In this document: positions 28,379 through 37,600 of the stretch, piece after piece
Layout of the letters: the number at the start of each line of letters is the position of its first letter
How positions within the stretch are numbered: position 1 is the stretch's first letter
From: Pseudomonas sp. FP1742
GTDB lineage: Bacteria > Pseudomonadota > Gammaproteobacteria > Pseudomonadales > Pseudomonadaceae
DNA: 64,000 nucleotides
NCBI RefSeq assembly: GCF_030687145.1
Contig: NZ_CP117460.1
Span: 6,510,001 to 6,574,000, forward strand
Direction of reading: 5' to 3'
Position numbers and translations under genes: made by a program
Notes under the pieces: model-generated
Database searches by the model: none
What the model was told of the DNA's origin: nothing
The model's input: the letters and a program-made list of their open reading frames with translations, nothing else

Positions 28379-31300
28379 ATGTCTGACGCACTCTGGGCCG
28401 CCCGCCTGGGCGATGCACTCAGCCACACCTCGATGATGGCTGACATTCTTGGCGGCGTGCTGGAGGTGGCGGCCAACATCGCGATCACCGCGGTGGCGAC
28501 GGCTGCCGTGGTGGCGGCGACGGGCATCACCGTCGCCACCGGCGGCCTCGGTTGCTTCCTGCTCGGCGCGGTGGTGGGTACCATCGTCGGCCTCGCCATG
28601 AGCAAGACCGGGGCCGACAAAGGGCTAAGCAATTTATGCGAGAGCTTTAGCAACGCATTGTTCCCGCCCACGGTGCAGGCAACGATTCTCACCGGCTCCA
28701 CCAACACCCTCACCAACAACATCCCTGCTGCCCGCGCCGCCGGGGCGATCCCGTCCCATGTCGCGCCGGCCGGCACCGAGTTGGAAGCACCCGAGCCGGA
28801 AGCCGAGCCCAGCTATCTGGACATGGCCGAGAGCTTCTTCTCGCAGATGTGGCGCCCCACCGTCGCCACTCCGGCGCCCGGCGCGGTGCCCAAGCCGCTG
28901 GACCTGGTCGCCTGCATGAAGCATCCGCCGATGCCGCCGCAGTTTCTGGCCGAGGGCTCGGACAAAGTCACCATCAACGGCCAGCCCGCCGTGCGCAGCG
29001 GCGACCGCACCACCTGCGACGCCAAGGTCGTATCGTCCGGGCTGATCTCATCGAACGTAACCATTGGTGGCGGTTCGGTGGTAGTGCGTGAGATCCGCAG
29101 CGGCAAGACCCCGGGCGTGGGGCTGGCGGTCACCGCGTTGCTGATGCTCAAGGGCGGCAAGGGCAAGTTCTTCAGCAAACTGCCGTGCATGCTGATCGGC
29201 GGCGCGACATCGATGGCCGTCAGCAGCGCCATGGGCGCCATGGCCAACGCCGCCATGGGTTCGTCGAACCCGGTGCATGCGGCGACCGGGGCCAAGGTGC
29301 TGGGTGGGGACGAAGAGCTGGATTTCGTGCTGCCGGGCATCTTGCCGATCGATTGGCAGCGCTTCTACAACAGCCGTGACGAGCGGCGTGACGGGTTGTT
29401 TGGCACGGGCTGGAGCGTGTCCTACGAGGTGCGCGTGGAAATCCTGCCTCACCCCGAGGGCGGGGAAACGTTGGTTTATACCGACGAACAGGGCCGGCGC
29501 ATCGACATGGGTTCGATCCCCTTGGGCGGTGCGGTGTTCAGCGCGGGTGAAGGGCTGAGTGTTCGGCGGCACGTCAACGGGCAGCTGTTGATTGAAAGCG
29601 ACAGCGGACTGTATCGACTGTTCGATATAACGCCTGGAAGTTCATCGCTGCTGCGCCTTGATCAATTGGGTGATCGCAATGACAACCGCGTCTATCTCGA
29701 CTATGACGACGCCGGACGGCTGGTACGACTGCGAGATACCTTCGATCTGGTGCAGGTCGAACTGATTCGGGAACGCGACCGCGTGGCTCGAGTGGAACGC
29801 CTGTATCCCGACCAGCGTCGTGAAGTCTTAGTGAGTTATGCCTACGATCCGTCAGGCAACCTGACAGAAGTGCGCGATACCGCAGGCCAGGTGCAGCGTC
29901 GTTTCGTTTACGACAGTGAGCGGCGGATGACTGAGCATCAGTTGCCCACAGGCCTTCGCTGTTTTTATCAGTGGGCTTGCATCGAAGAAAAGGAATGGCG
30001 CGTGGTCCGGCACTGGACCGATGAGGGCGACACTTACCAGTTCGACTATGACCTGAAGGCCGGTGCAACGCGCATTACCGACGGCTTGCAGCGCGTCAGC
30101 ACACGGCGCTGGAACACCCAGTACCAGATCACCGAGTACACCGACAACCTCGGCCAGACCTGGCAGTTCGAGTGGAACGACGAACGCCAATTGCTCAGCG
30201 CCACCGACCCACAGGGCGGTCGCTACGAATACAGCTACGACGACGCCGGCAACCTGATCGGCGAAACCGACCCGCTGGGCCGCAGTGACTCGACCTTATG
30301 GCTCGAGCACTGGGCCTTGCCGCTGGTGGAAACCGATGCTGCAGGCAACAGCTGGCAATATCGCTACGATCAGCGAGGCAACTGCATCGCCGAAACCGAT
30401 CCGCTGGGCCATGTCACCCGCTACCGCTACGACACCCACGGCCAAGTGGTGGAGATCATCGACGCCTCTGGTAAAAGCAAAAAGCAGCGCTGGAACCCCT
30501 TCGGCCAATTGGTGGAAAACATCGATTGTTCGGGTTATCCGACGCGGTATGGCTATGACAATCGTGGCTACCTTCAGGTCATCACCGACTCGCTCGGGGA
30601 GCGTACAACCTTCACATATGACACCGTGGGCCGGTTGCTCAGCCGCCAACTTCCCGATGGTCGTTTTGAACATTATCAACGCAACGCCAGTGGTCAATTG
30701 ACGGAACATACCGACCCATCAGGTCATACCACTCATTACCAATACAACCTTCGGGGTCGAATTCGTCAACGTACGGATGCCCATGGCCGGCAGGTGCAAT
30801 TCAGTTATGACAGTTACGGGCGGCTACAAGCTCTGACTAATGAAAACGGCGAAAATTATCGGTTTACCTGGGATGCCAGCGACCGTCTGATTGAACAACA
30901 GGATCTCGATGGAAGCGCCCATCGCTATGATTACGACGTTCTGAACAGCATTACCCGCGTAGTCTCGTTGCCTACGCAATATGGTGACGGGCTTGCTGTT
31001 GTCTCGGAAACGCCCGAAAAGCCTATCGTCCACCGCCTGGAGCGAGATGCGGTTGGGCGTCTGGTTGCCAAGATCACTGACGATGGCCGCACTGATTACA
31101 CTTACGATCCGTTGGATCAACTGATCGCGATCACTTTCAGAGACACCCAGGGCCGCGAACAAAAACTCGGTTTTGTATATGACGCTCTGGGCCAGCCACT
31201 CGAAGAACAAAGTTTGGGCGGCAGTTTAAAACATCGCTACGATGAACTCGGTAATCTGATCCAGACCCAACTGCCCGACGGCCGCTGGATCAATCGGCTG

Positions 31301-32848
31301 TATTACGGCAGTGGTCATCTGCACCAGATCAACCTCGACGGCCAGGTCATCAGTGACTTCGAACGTGATCGCCTGCACCGTGAGGTATTTCGCACACAGG
31401 GCCAAATCAATACCAGAACTGAATATGATCGCGGCGGGCGCCTGCGCTCATACGTGCGGCGCCCGAATAGCCAGCCGCGACAATTACCTGGAGCGACACA
31501 AACACACTTCGACTATGACCCCAGCGACAACCTGATTGCGCGCCTCGGACAAAAAGCAGGCACTGCGCATCGACAGTTTTTGCATTACGACGCTACCGAC
31601 CGAATCATCGCCAGCCAAGACAACATTCAAGGGCAGCATGAAATCTATGCCTATGATGCGGCGGCCAATTTATTGGACGGCCCGCAACCGGGGGCAGGTC
31701 TGGTAGTACATAACAAATTGTTGACCTATCAGGACAAACGCTACCGCTACGATAGTTTCGGTCGACTGATCGAAAAACGTAGTGGCAGCCGAGGGGTTCA
31801 GCGCTTCAGGTACGACGCCGAAAGCCGTGTGATCGAAGTTCGAAATCAGAGTGCGGCGGGTGAAACTATCGTCAAGATGGCGTATGACCCCTTGGGTCGG
31901 CGCATTGAAAAAACCGTACAAGACAAGAATGGTTATCCGCTTGGCACCACTCGTTTTGTGTGGGACGGCTTGCAACTGTTTCAGGAGCACCGGAACAACC
32001 AGACTAGCCTGTACCTTTATGAAGACGGCAGCTACGAGGCGCTGGCGCGCGTTGACGGAATGGGCCCGCTGCAAAAAATCCGTTACTACCACAATGACCC
32101 CAATGGGTTGCCGCAGGAGCTCACGGAACACGATGGGCACTGCATCTGGCAGGCCAATTATCGAGTCTGGGGTAATACCGCCAAGGAGACTCGTGAGCCG
32201 TACTATATAGAAGAGCAGAATCTGAGATTCCAGGGACAATACTTGGACCGGGAAACCGGACTGCACTACAACACGTTCAGGTTTTACGACCCTGACATTG
32301 GTCGGTTCATTACGCCTGATCCAATAGGGCTCGCCGGCGGTCTGAACCTCTATCAGTATGGCCCCAACCCGATGGGTTGGAGTGATGCATGGGGGCTGGC
32401 GGGCAGTCCAACTACGGCAACCCATATCACCTATCTGGGCGTCGACAAAGCGACCGGTAAAGCCTATGTCGGCTATGCCAGCATGCAAGGTAAACAGGTG
32501 GGTTCAGACGTGCTGAACTATCGCTATGGATCGAGTTTTGATCGCTTTGGTGGTCAAGCTCCTCAGGTCCTGCATACAGCATACGGCCAGGACGGAAAGG
32601 ACGTTACCCGTGGGCTGGAGCAACGCGTTTATGAAGGGTTAGGCGGAAAAGACGGCACCGCCAACGCGCAGAATCCGGTGGGCCAAGGTAATGCGCGAAG
32701 AAAAGAATATCTTGCTGCTGCTGATAAACATCTGGCCAAAACACCGGCAGGCAAAGCCTTGGATAAACGTATAAAAGCCGCCAACAAAGCCAGAGTCAAA
32801 GCCGCCGCTAAAGGGGTCAGCAAAGGCAGAGGAGGCCGTTGCTCATGA
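28379..32848 (+). CDS. PAAR-Rhs T6SS effector 1 with GIY-YIG-like C-terminal toxin
   Basis: A 1489-residue polymorphic toxin. Residues about 20-70 hold hydrophobic helices that an Eag chaperone would bind; a PAAR-like domain follows near 195-240 (VTINGQPAVRSGD). The Rhs/YD-repeat cage runs to about residue 1341 and ends with a DPIG...DAWG pair, the Rhs self-cleavage site; the second motif has Ala where Pro is usual. The variable tip (1342-1489) starts near HITYLGVDKATGKAYVGYAS, whose Y-x10-YVG spacing fits a GIY-YIG nuclease, with a later LEQRVYEGLGG. This toxin class is tentative. An Imm26-like gene follows. Confidence 0.92.
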   Translation: MSDALWAARLGDALSHTSMMADILGGVLEVAANIAITAVATAAVVAATGITVATGGLGCFLLGAVVGTIVGLAMSKTGADKGLSNLCESFSNALFPPTVQATILTGSTNTLTNNIPAARAAGAIPSHVAPAGTELEAPEPEAEPSYLDMAESFFSQMWRPTVATPAPGAVPKPLDLVACMKHPPMPPQFLAEGSDKVTINGQPAVRSGDRTTCDAKVVSSGLISSNVTIGGGSVVVREIRSGKTPGVGLAVTALLMLKGGKGKFFSKLPCMLIGGATSMAVSSAMGAMANAAMGSSNPVHAATGAKVLGGDEELDFVLPGILPIDWQRFYNSRDERRDGLFGTGWSVSYEVRVEILPHPEGGETLVYTDEQGRRIDMGSIPLGGAVFSAGEGLSVRRHVNGQLLIESDSGLYRLFDITPGSSSLLRLDQLGDRNDNRVYLDYDDAGRLVRLRDTFDLVQVELIRERDRVARVERLYPDQRREVLVSYAYDPSGNLTEVRDTAGQVQRRFVYDSERRMTEHQLPTGLRCFYQWACIEEKEWRVVRHWTDEGDTYQFDYDLKAGATRITDGLQRVSTRRWNTQYQITEYTDNLGQTWQFEWNDERQLLSATDPQGGRYEYSYDDAGNLIGETDPLGRSDSTLWLEHWALPLVETDAAGNSWQYRYDQRGNCIAETDPLGHVTRYRYDTHGQVVEIIDASGKSKKQRWNPFGQLVENIDCSGYPTRYGYDNRGYLQVITDSLGERTTFTYDTVGRLLSRQLPDGRFEHYQRNASGQLTEHTDPSGHTTHYQYNLRGRIRQRTDAHGRQVQFSYDSYGRLQALTNENGENYRFTWDASDRLIEQQDLDGSAHRYDYDVLNSITRVVSLPTQYGDGLAVVSETPEKPIVHRLERDAVGRLVAKITDDGRTDYTYDPLDQLIAITFRDTQGREQKLGFVYDALGQPLEEQSLGGSLKHRYDELGNLIQTQLPDGRWINRLYYGSGHLHQINLDGQVISDFERDRLHREVFRTQGQINTRTEYDRGGRLRSYVRRPNSQPRQLPGATQTHFDYDPSDNLIARLGQKAGTAHRQFLHYDATDRIIASQDNIQGQHEIYAYDAAANLLDGPQPGAGLVVHNKLLTYQDKRYRYDSFGRLIEKRSGSRGVQRFRYDAESRVIEVRNQSAAGETIVKMAYDPLGRRIEKTVQDKNGYPLGTTRFVWDGLQLFQEHRNNQTSLYLYEDGSYEALARVDGMGPLQKIRYYHNDPNGLPQELTEHDGHCIWQANYRVWGNTAKETREPYYIEEQNLRFQGQYLDRETGLHYNTFRFYDPDIGRFITPDPIGLAGGLNLYQYGPNPMGWSDAWGLAGSPTTATHITYLGVDKATGKAYVGYASMQGKQVGSDVLNYRYGSSFDRFGGQAPQVLHTAYGQDGKDVTRGLEQRVYEGLGGKDGTANAQNPVGQGNARRKEYLAAADKHLAKTPAGKALDKRIKAANKARVKAAAKGVSKGRGGRCS

Positions 32849-32885
32849 GTGATTCGTTAATGATTATTAAGATGGAGTGAGCCCC

Positions 32886-33473
32886 ATGGCCAAACGCATA
32901 ACCTGGAAGGAAGGCGATTTAGTCAGCCTCAAACTGCGAGACGATTTATATACCGTAGGCCAGATGATCAAAAATTCCGTCATGCGTTTTTACGACGTGA
33001 GAAGCGTGAATGGAATCTGGAGCGATCTCGTGCTGGACGACAGTAAAATTCTGTTCAGCGGTTTTGTAGGGAAGGTCGTTACCCAACGACTTGCCGTCGA
33101 AAAACTACAACCTACGACTCCACTGGTCCTGTCAGACCACGAACGTTACTGGTTAAGACCGCACGTTAACTTTGAAGGTGGATTCCCCTTTCGCGGTGCC
33201 GACCTGATCGATACCGGCAAAGACTGCGCTATCGATTACAGCTTGGCACCCGTGCGTCAAAAAGATCTGAAGCTTTCAAAAAATCGCGATGCTATTGAAC
33301 AGTATGAGCTTACCAACATGTGGGGGGACGAAGACTTGAGCGACAGATTGTGCCGCTATTTCGATACTGGACTTAACCGTGACGATTTGAAATTTGAAGT
33401 ATTTCCGGGGCTGTGGACGGATCGTGAGAGTCTGCGGCCTTTAACCCGACGTTTACCTGTACCACTAAGATAA
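32886..33473 (+). CDS. Imm26-like immunity protein for Rhs effector 1
   Basis: A 195-residue cytoplasmic protein. The N-terminus (WKEGDLVSLKLRDDLYTVGQMI) resembles the Imm26 family, which is common downstream of polymorphic toxins. I chose the ATG at 32886, eight bases after GGAG; a GTG at 32877 lies inside that site. It follows the rhs1 stop by 37 bases, so it is most likely the antidote to the C-terminal toxin of that effector. GC content is lower than the T6SS genes. Confidence 0.75.
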   Translation: MAKRITWKEGDLVSLKLRDDLYTVGQMIKNSVMRFYDVRSVNGIWSDLVLDDSKILFSGFVGKVVTQRLAVEKLQPTTPLVLSDHERYWLRPHVNFEGGFPFRGADLIDTGKDCAIDYSLAPVRQKDLKLSKNRDAIEQYELTNMWGDEDLSDRLCRYFDTGLNRDDLKFEVFPGLWTDRESLRPLTRRLPVPLR

Positions 33474-33588
33474 AAAGCAGCGTTTAATGCACAGCGGTTG
33501 GTAATAGCTATAAAGGCGCTTGATTCACTGCATTAAACGCTTGGCAAGCCTAAATGCGTCACTTGAGTTTTTATTCGGAATAACGAAC

Positions 33589-34188
33589 ATGAGCGCGTTA
33601 GAAAAGGCACTAATAGAGCTGCGCCGTATCCACAAAAAATTTCAGTTAGAGGGCAGCTTCGAAAAGAATGGCCAAGTCAACGCCACATGGCCGCAAACGC
33701 TTGAACGCTCTGTCGAAACTGACTTTTTCTACGACAACTACGAGCCTGTGGGTGTAGAGATAGAGACAGGTTTGACTCCGATACGTTTTTTTGATCTGAA
33801 CACCCTTGAAGATGACCAAGTGGGTTACAAGTGGGATGGCAATTCAAACAAGTCGCAGCTCAACCCACGCTGGCCAGCCAGTTTTGTAGTATTCATGGAT
33901 GATATCGGAGGTGGTAAACCTGTCATCGCTGTTACCGACATTGAGGGTACACCTGTATTTGCCAGCTATGACGTGGCTTTGCCTTTCAAAATTGCCGACT
34001 CATTGGCTGATTTCTTTTTCGCTCTTGCAAAATTGATTGAGGTTGTCCACGGAAAATTCGAAATATTTGAGATCTATAACGACGATGACGAGCTTTCCAG
34101 CAAGTTCGTGAAATTACTCACAAAGGAAGTCAGTCCCCTACTGGGGAAAGAAAATTTCGAACGGTTTTTTGATTACTTTTATGGTTGA
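33589..34188 (+). CDS. SMI1/KNR4-like (SUKH-type) putative immunity protein
   Basis: A 199-residue acidic protein with no signal peptide. The stretch PRWPASFVVFMDDIGGGKPVIA followed by an ADSLADFFFALAKL helix resembles SUKH family immunity proteins. No toxin lies directly upstream, so it is either a second antidote to Rhs1 or an orphan whose partner was lost. The ATG at 33589 is chosen by the charged N-terminus (MSALEKALIELRRI); its ribosome-binding site is weak, and a start 23 codons upstream is possible. AT-rich compared with the T6SS genes. Confidence 0.55.
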   Translation: MSALEKALIELRRIHKKFQLEGSFEKNGQVNATWPQTLERSVETDFFYDNYEPVGVEIETGLTPIRFFDLNTLEDDQVGYKWDGNSNKSQLNPRWPASFVVFMDDIGGGKPVIAVTDIEGTPVFASYDVALPFKIADSLADFFFALAKLIEVVHGKFEIFEIYNDDDELSSKFVKLLTKEVSPLLGKENFERFFDYFYG

Positions 34189-34229
34189 TCTTCAGGTCAT
34201 GATTCTGACCCGGCCAATGAGCGCAGAAG

Positions 34230-34511
34230 ATGGAACAACTGGAAGACGAATACCCCGGCGATTCCGATTGGAATGTGTTTGTGCGGTTATACGAAGAGGA
34301 CTATCTCGACGACAACGCCCGCACACTGGCCAAAGTAATGGATGGTTACCTCGATATGGCGGTCGTCCTCAACGGTAAAAGAGGGCTTGAGGAAGGGTTG
34401 TGGTGGATCAAACAGAAAGTGCCCGCCCTCGGTAACAAACGGCCGGCCGATTGCCTCAAGAATCCGAAGCTGATCAAACGCCTGAGAATGGCGCTGATGA
34501 GTATGCCGTAA
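34230..34511 (+). CDS. Small protein with Xre/MbcA/ParS-type toxin-binding region
   Basis: A 93-residue acidic protein. The C-terminal half (RGLEEGLWWIKQKVPAL then NKRPADCLKNPKLIKRLR) resembles the toxin-binding domain of MbcA/ParS/Xre antitoxins (DUF2384), but the N-terminal DNA-binding part is absent or not recognisable. No RES-type toxin partner is seen next to it. Its place between two rhs modules suggests an accessory or orphan immunity role, which is inference. Confidence 0.5.
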   Translation: MEQLEDEYPGDSDWNVFVRLYEEDYLDDNARTLAKVMDGYLDMAVVLNGKRGLEEGLWWIKQKVPALGNKRPADCLKNPKLIKRLRMALMSMP

Positions 34512-34531
34512 CCTACACGGAGAAAGGTGCA

Positions 34532-34615
34532 ATGGAAGGCATCGAATTGCGCAACCCGCACAACGATTACGCAGCCGTCAGACACTTACGTCGGATTAAC
34601 ATCCCGCATGTCTGA
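34532..34615 (+). CDS. Possible 27-residue leader peptide overlapping rhs2 start
   Basis: An ATG at 34532 follows GGAGAAAGG and opens a 27-codon frame that stops inside the rhs2 start region (TGA 34613-34615, rhs2 ATG 34608). It begins MEGIELRNPHN; EGIELR also occurs in the Eag chaperone, where the DNA is similar over about 20 bases. It may be a relic of a lost eag gene now acting as a coupled leader, or chance. Confidence 0.3.
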   Translation: MEGIELRNPHNDYAAVRHLRRINIPHV

Positions 34616-37600
34616 CGCACTCTGGGCCGCCCGGCTGGGCGATGCCCTCGACCACACCTCGATGATGGCCGACATTCTTGGCGGCGTGCTGGAGGTGGCA
34701 GCGAACATCGCGATCACCGCGGTGGCGACGGCTGCCGTGGTGGCGGCCACGGGCATCACTGTCGCCACCGGCGGCCTCGGCTGCTTCCTGCTCGGCGCGG
34801 TGGTGGGCACCATCGTCGGCCTTGCCATGAGCAAGACCGGGGCCGACAAGGGCTTGAGTAACCTGTGCGAGAGCTTCAGCAATGCGCTGTTTCCGCCCAC
34901 GGTGCAGGCGAATATTCTCACCGGTTCCACCAACACCCTCACCAACAACATCCCCGCCGCCCGCGCCGCCGGGGCGATTCCGTCCCATGTTGCGCCGGCC
35001 GGCACCGAGCTGGAGGCACCCGAGCCCGAAGCCGAGCCCAGCTACCTGGACATGGCCGAGAGCTTCTTCTCGCAGATGTGGCGCCCTACCGTCGCCACTC
35101 CGGCGCCCGGCGCCGTGCCCAAGCCGCTGGACCTGCTCGTCTGCATGAAGCATCCGCCGATGCCGCCGCAGTTCATGGCCGAGGGCTCGGACAAGGTCAC
35201 CATCAACGGCCAACCCGCCGTGCGCAGCGGCGACCGTAGCACCTGCGATGCCAAGGTCGTATCGTCCGGGCTGATCTCATCGAACGTGACCATTGGCGGC
35301 GGTTCGGTGGTGGTGCGTGAGATCCGCAGCGGCAAGACCCCGGGCGTGGGGCTGGCGGTCACCGCGTTGCTGATGCTCAAGGGCGGCAAGGGCAAGTTCT
35401 TCAGCAAACTACCGTGCATGCTGATCGGCGGCGCGACGTCGATGGCCGTCAGCAGCGCAATGGGCGCCATGGCCAACGCCGCCATGGGTTCGTCGAACCC
35501 GGTGCATGCTGCGACCGGGGCCAAGGTGCTGGGGGGCGATGAAGAGCTGGATTTCGTGTTGCCGGGCATCTTGCCGATCGATTGGCAGCGCTTCTACAAC
35601 AGCCGTGACGAACGCCGCGACGGGTTGTTCGGCGCGGGCTGGAGCGTGTCCTACGAGGTCTGTGTGGAAATCCTGCCTCATCCGGAGGGTGGGGAAACGC
35701 TGGTGTACACCGATGAGCAGGGCCGGCGCATCGATATGGGGTCGATCCCCTTGGGCGGTGCGGTGTTCAGCGCGGGTGAAGGGCTGAGTGTTCGGCGGCA
35801 CGTTAATGGGCAGTTGTTGATTGAAAGCGATGACGGCATGTACCGCTTGTTCAATCCGACGCCGGGCAATACAGCGCTGCTGCGCCTTGATCAATTGGGC
35901 GACCGCAATGACAACCGTATCCACCTCGACTATGACGAAACCGGACGGTTGGCGCGCCTGCGGGATACTTTCGATCTGGTGCAGGTCGAGCTGATTCAAG
36001 AAGGCGGTCGTGTGGCTCGGGTGGAACGTCTGTACCCCGATCAACACCGCGAAATACTCGTCAGCTACGGTTACGACGCAATGGGCAATCTGGCCGAAGT
36101 GCGCGACGCCACCGGCCAAGTGCAACGGCGCTTCAGATACGACGCCGGGCGGCGGATGGTCGAGCATCAGTTGCCCACGGGGCTGCGGTGCTTTTATGAA
36201 TGGGCGTTGGTTGAAGACCTTGAATGGCGCGTGGTCGGGCACTGGACCGACGAAGGCGACACTTACCAGTTCGACTATGACCTGAACGCCGGTGCAACGC
36301 GCATCACCGACGGCTCACAGCGCATCAGTACTCGCCACTGGAACACCCAGCACCAGATCACCGAGTACACCGACAACCTCGGCCAGACCTGGCAGTTCGA
36401 GTGGAACGACGAACGCCAATTGCTCAGTGCCACCGACCCGCTGGGCGGGCGCTATGAATACAGCTACGACGACGCCGGCAACCTGATCGGCGAAACCGAC
36501 CCGCTGGGCCGCAGTGACTCGACGTTATGGCTCGAGCACTGGGCCTTGCCGCTGGTGGAGACCGACGCCACCGGCAACAGATGGCAATATCGCTACGATC
36601 AGCGCGGCAACTGCATCGCCGAAACCGATCCGCTGGGCCATGTCACCCGCTACCGCTACGACACCTTGGGCCAGGTCGTCGAGATCATCGACGCCACCGG
36701 CAAAAGCAAAAGGCTGCGCTGGAACCCGTTCGGCCAACTGGTGGAACACATCGATTGCTCGGGTTACCCGACGCGCTTCAACTACGACCACCGGGGCTAT
36801 CTGCAAACCATCACCGATGCCCTCGGCGAACGCACCCAATTCAGCTATGACGCCCAGGGACGGTTGCTCAGCAGCCAATTGCCGGACGGCCGCACCGAGC
36901 AGTATCAGCGCGACGTCAGCGGCCAGTTGATCGGCTATACCGACCCGGCCGGGCACACCACGCTCTACCAACACAACCGTCGCGGCCAGGTCCGTCAACG
37001 CACCGACGCCCATGGCCGGCAGGTGCAGTTCGGGTACGACCGCTATGGGCGGCTGCAGGCGCTGACCAACGAAAATGGCGAGAGTTATCGGTTTGCCTGG
37101 GATGCTGGGGATCGACTGATTGAACAACAGGATCTGGATGGCAGTGCCAAGCGCTACACCTATGACCTGCTGGATAACGTCGCGGCGGTCACGGCTGTTC
37201 CGGCGCCTTATGGCAACGGCCTGGCCGTCGTCCCCGAGTCGCCTCCCGCTCCCATCGTTCATCGGCTGGAACGGGATGCCGTTGGCCGGCTGATCGCCAA
37301 AATCACCGACGATGGCCGCACCGACTACTCCTACGACTCACTGGACCAGCTCACCGCTGTCACCTTCACCGACCACCACGGCAACGCACAAACCTTGAGC
37401 TTCGCCTATGACGCCCTCGGTCAATTGCTCGAAGAACAAAGCGCGGCCGGCAACCTGCACTACCACTACGACGAACTCGGCAATCTCATCCAGACCCAAC
37501 TGCCCGACGGCCGCTGGCTCAATCGCCTGTACTACGGCAGCGGCCACCTGCACCAGATCAACCTCGACGGCCAGGTCATCAGCGACTTCGAACGCGACCG

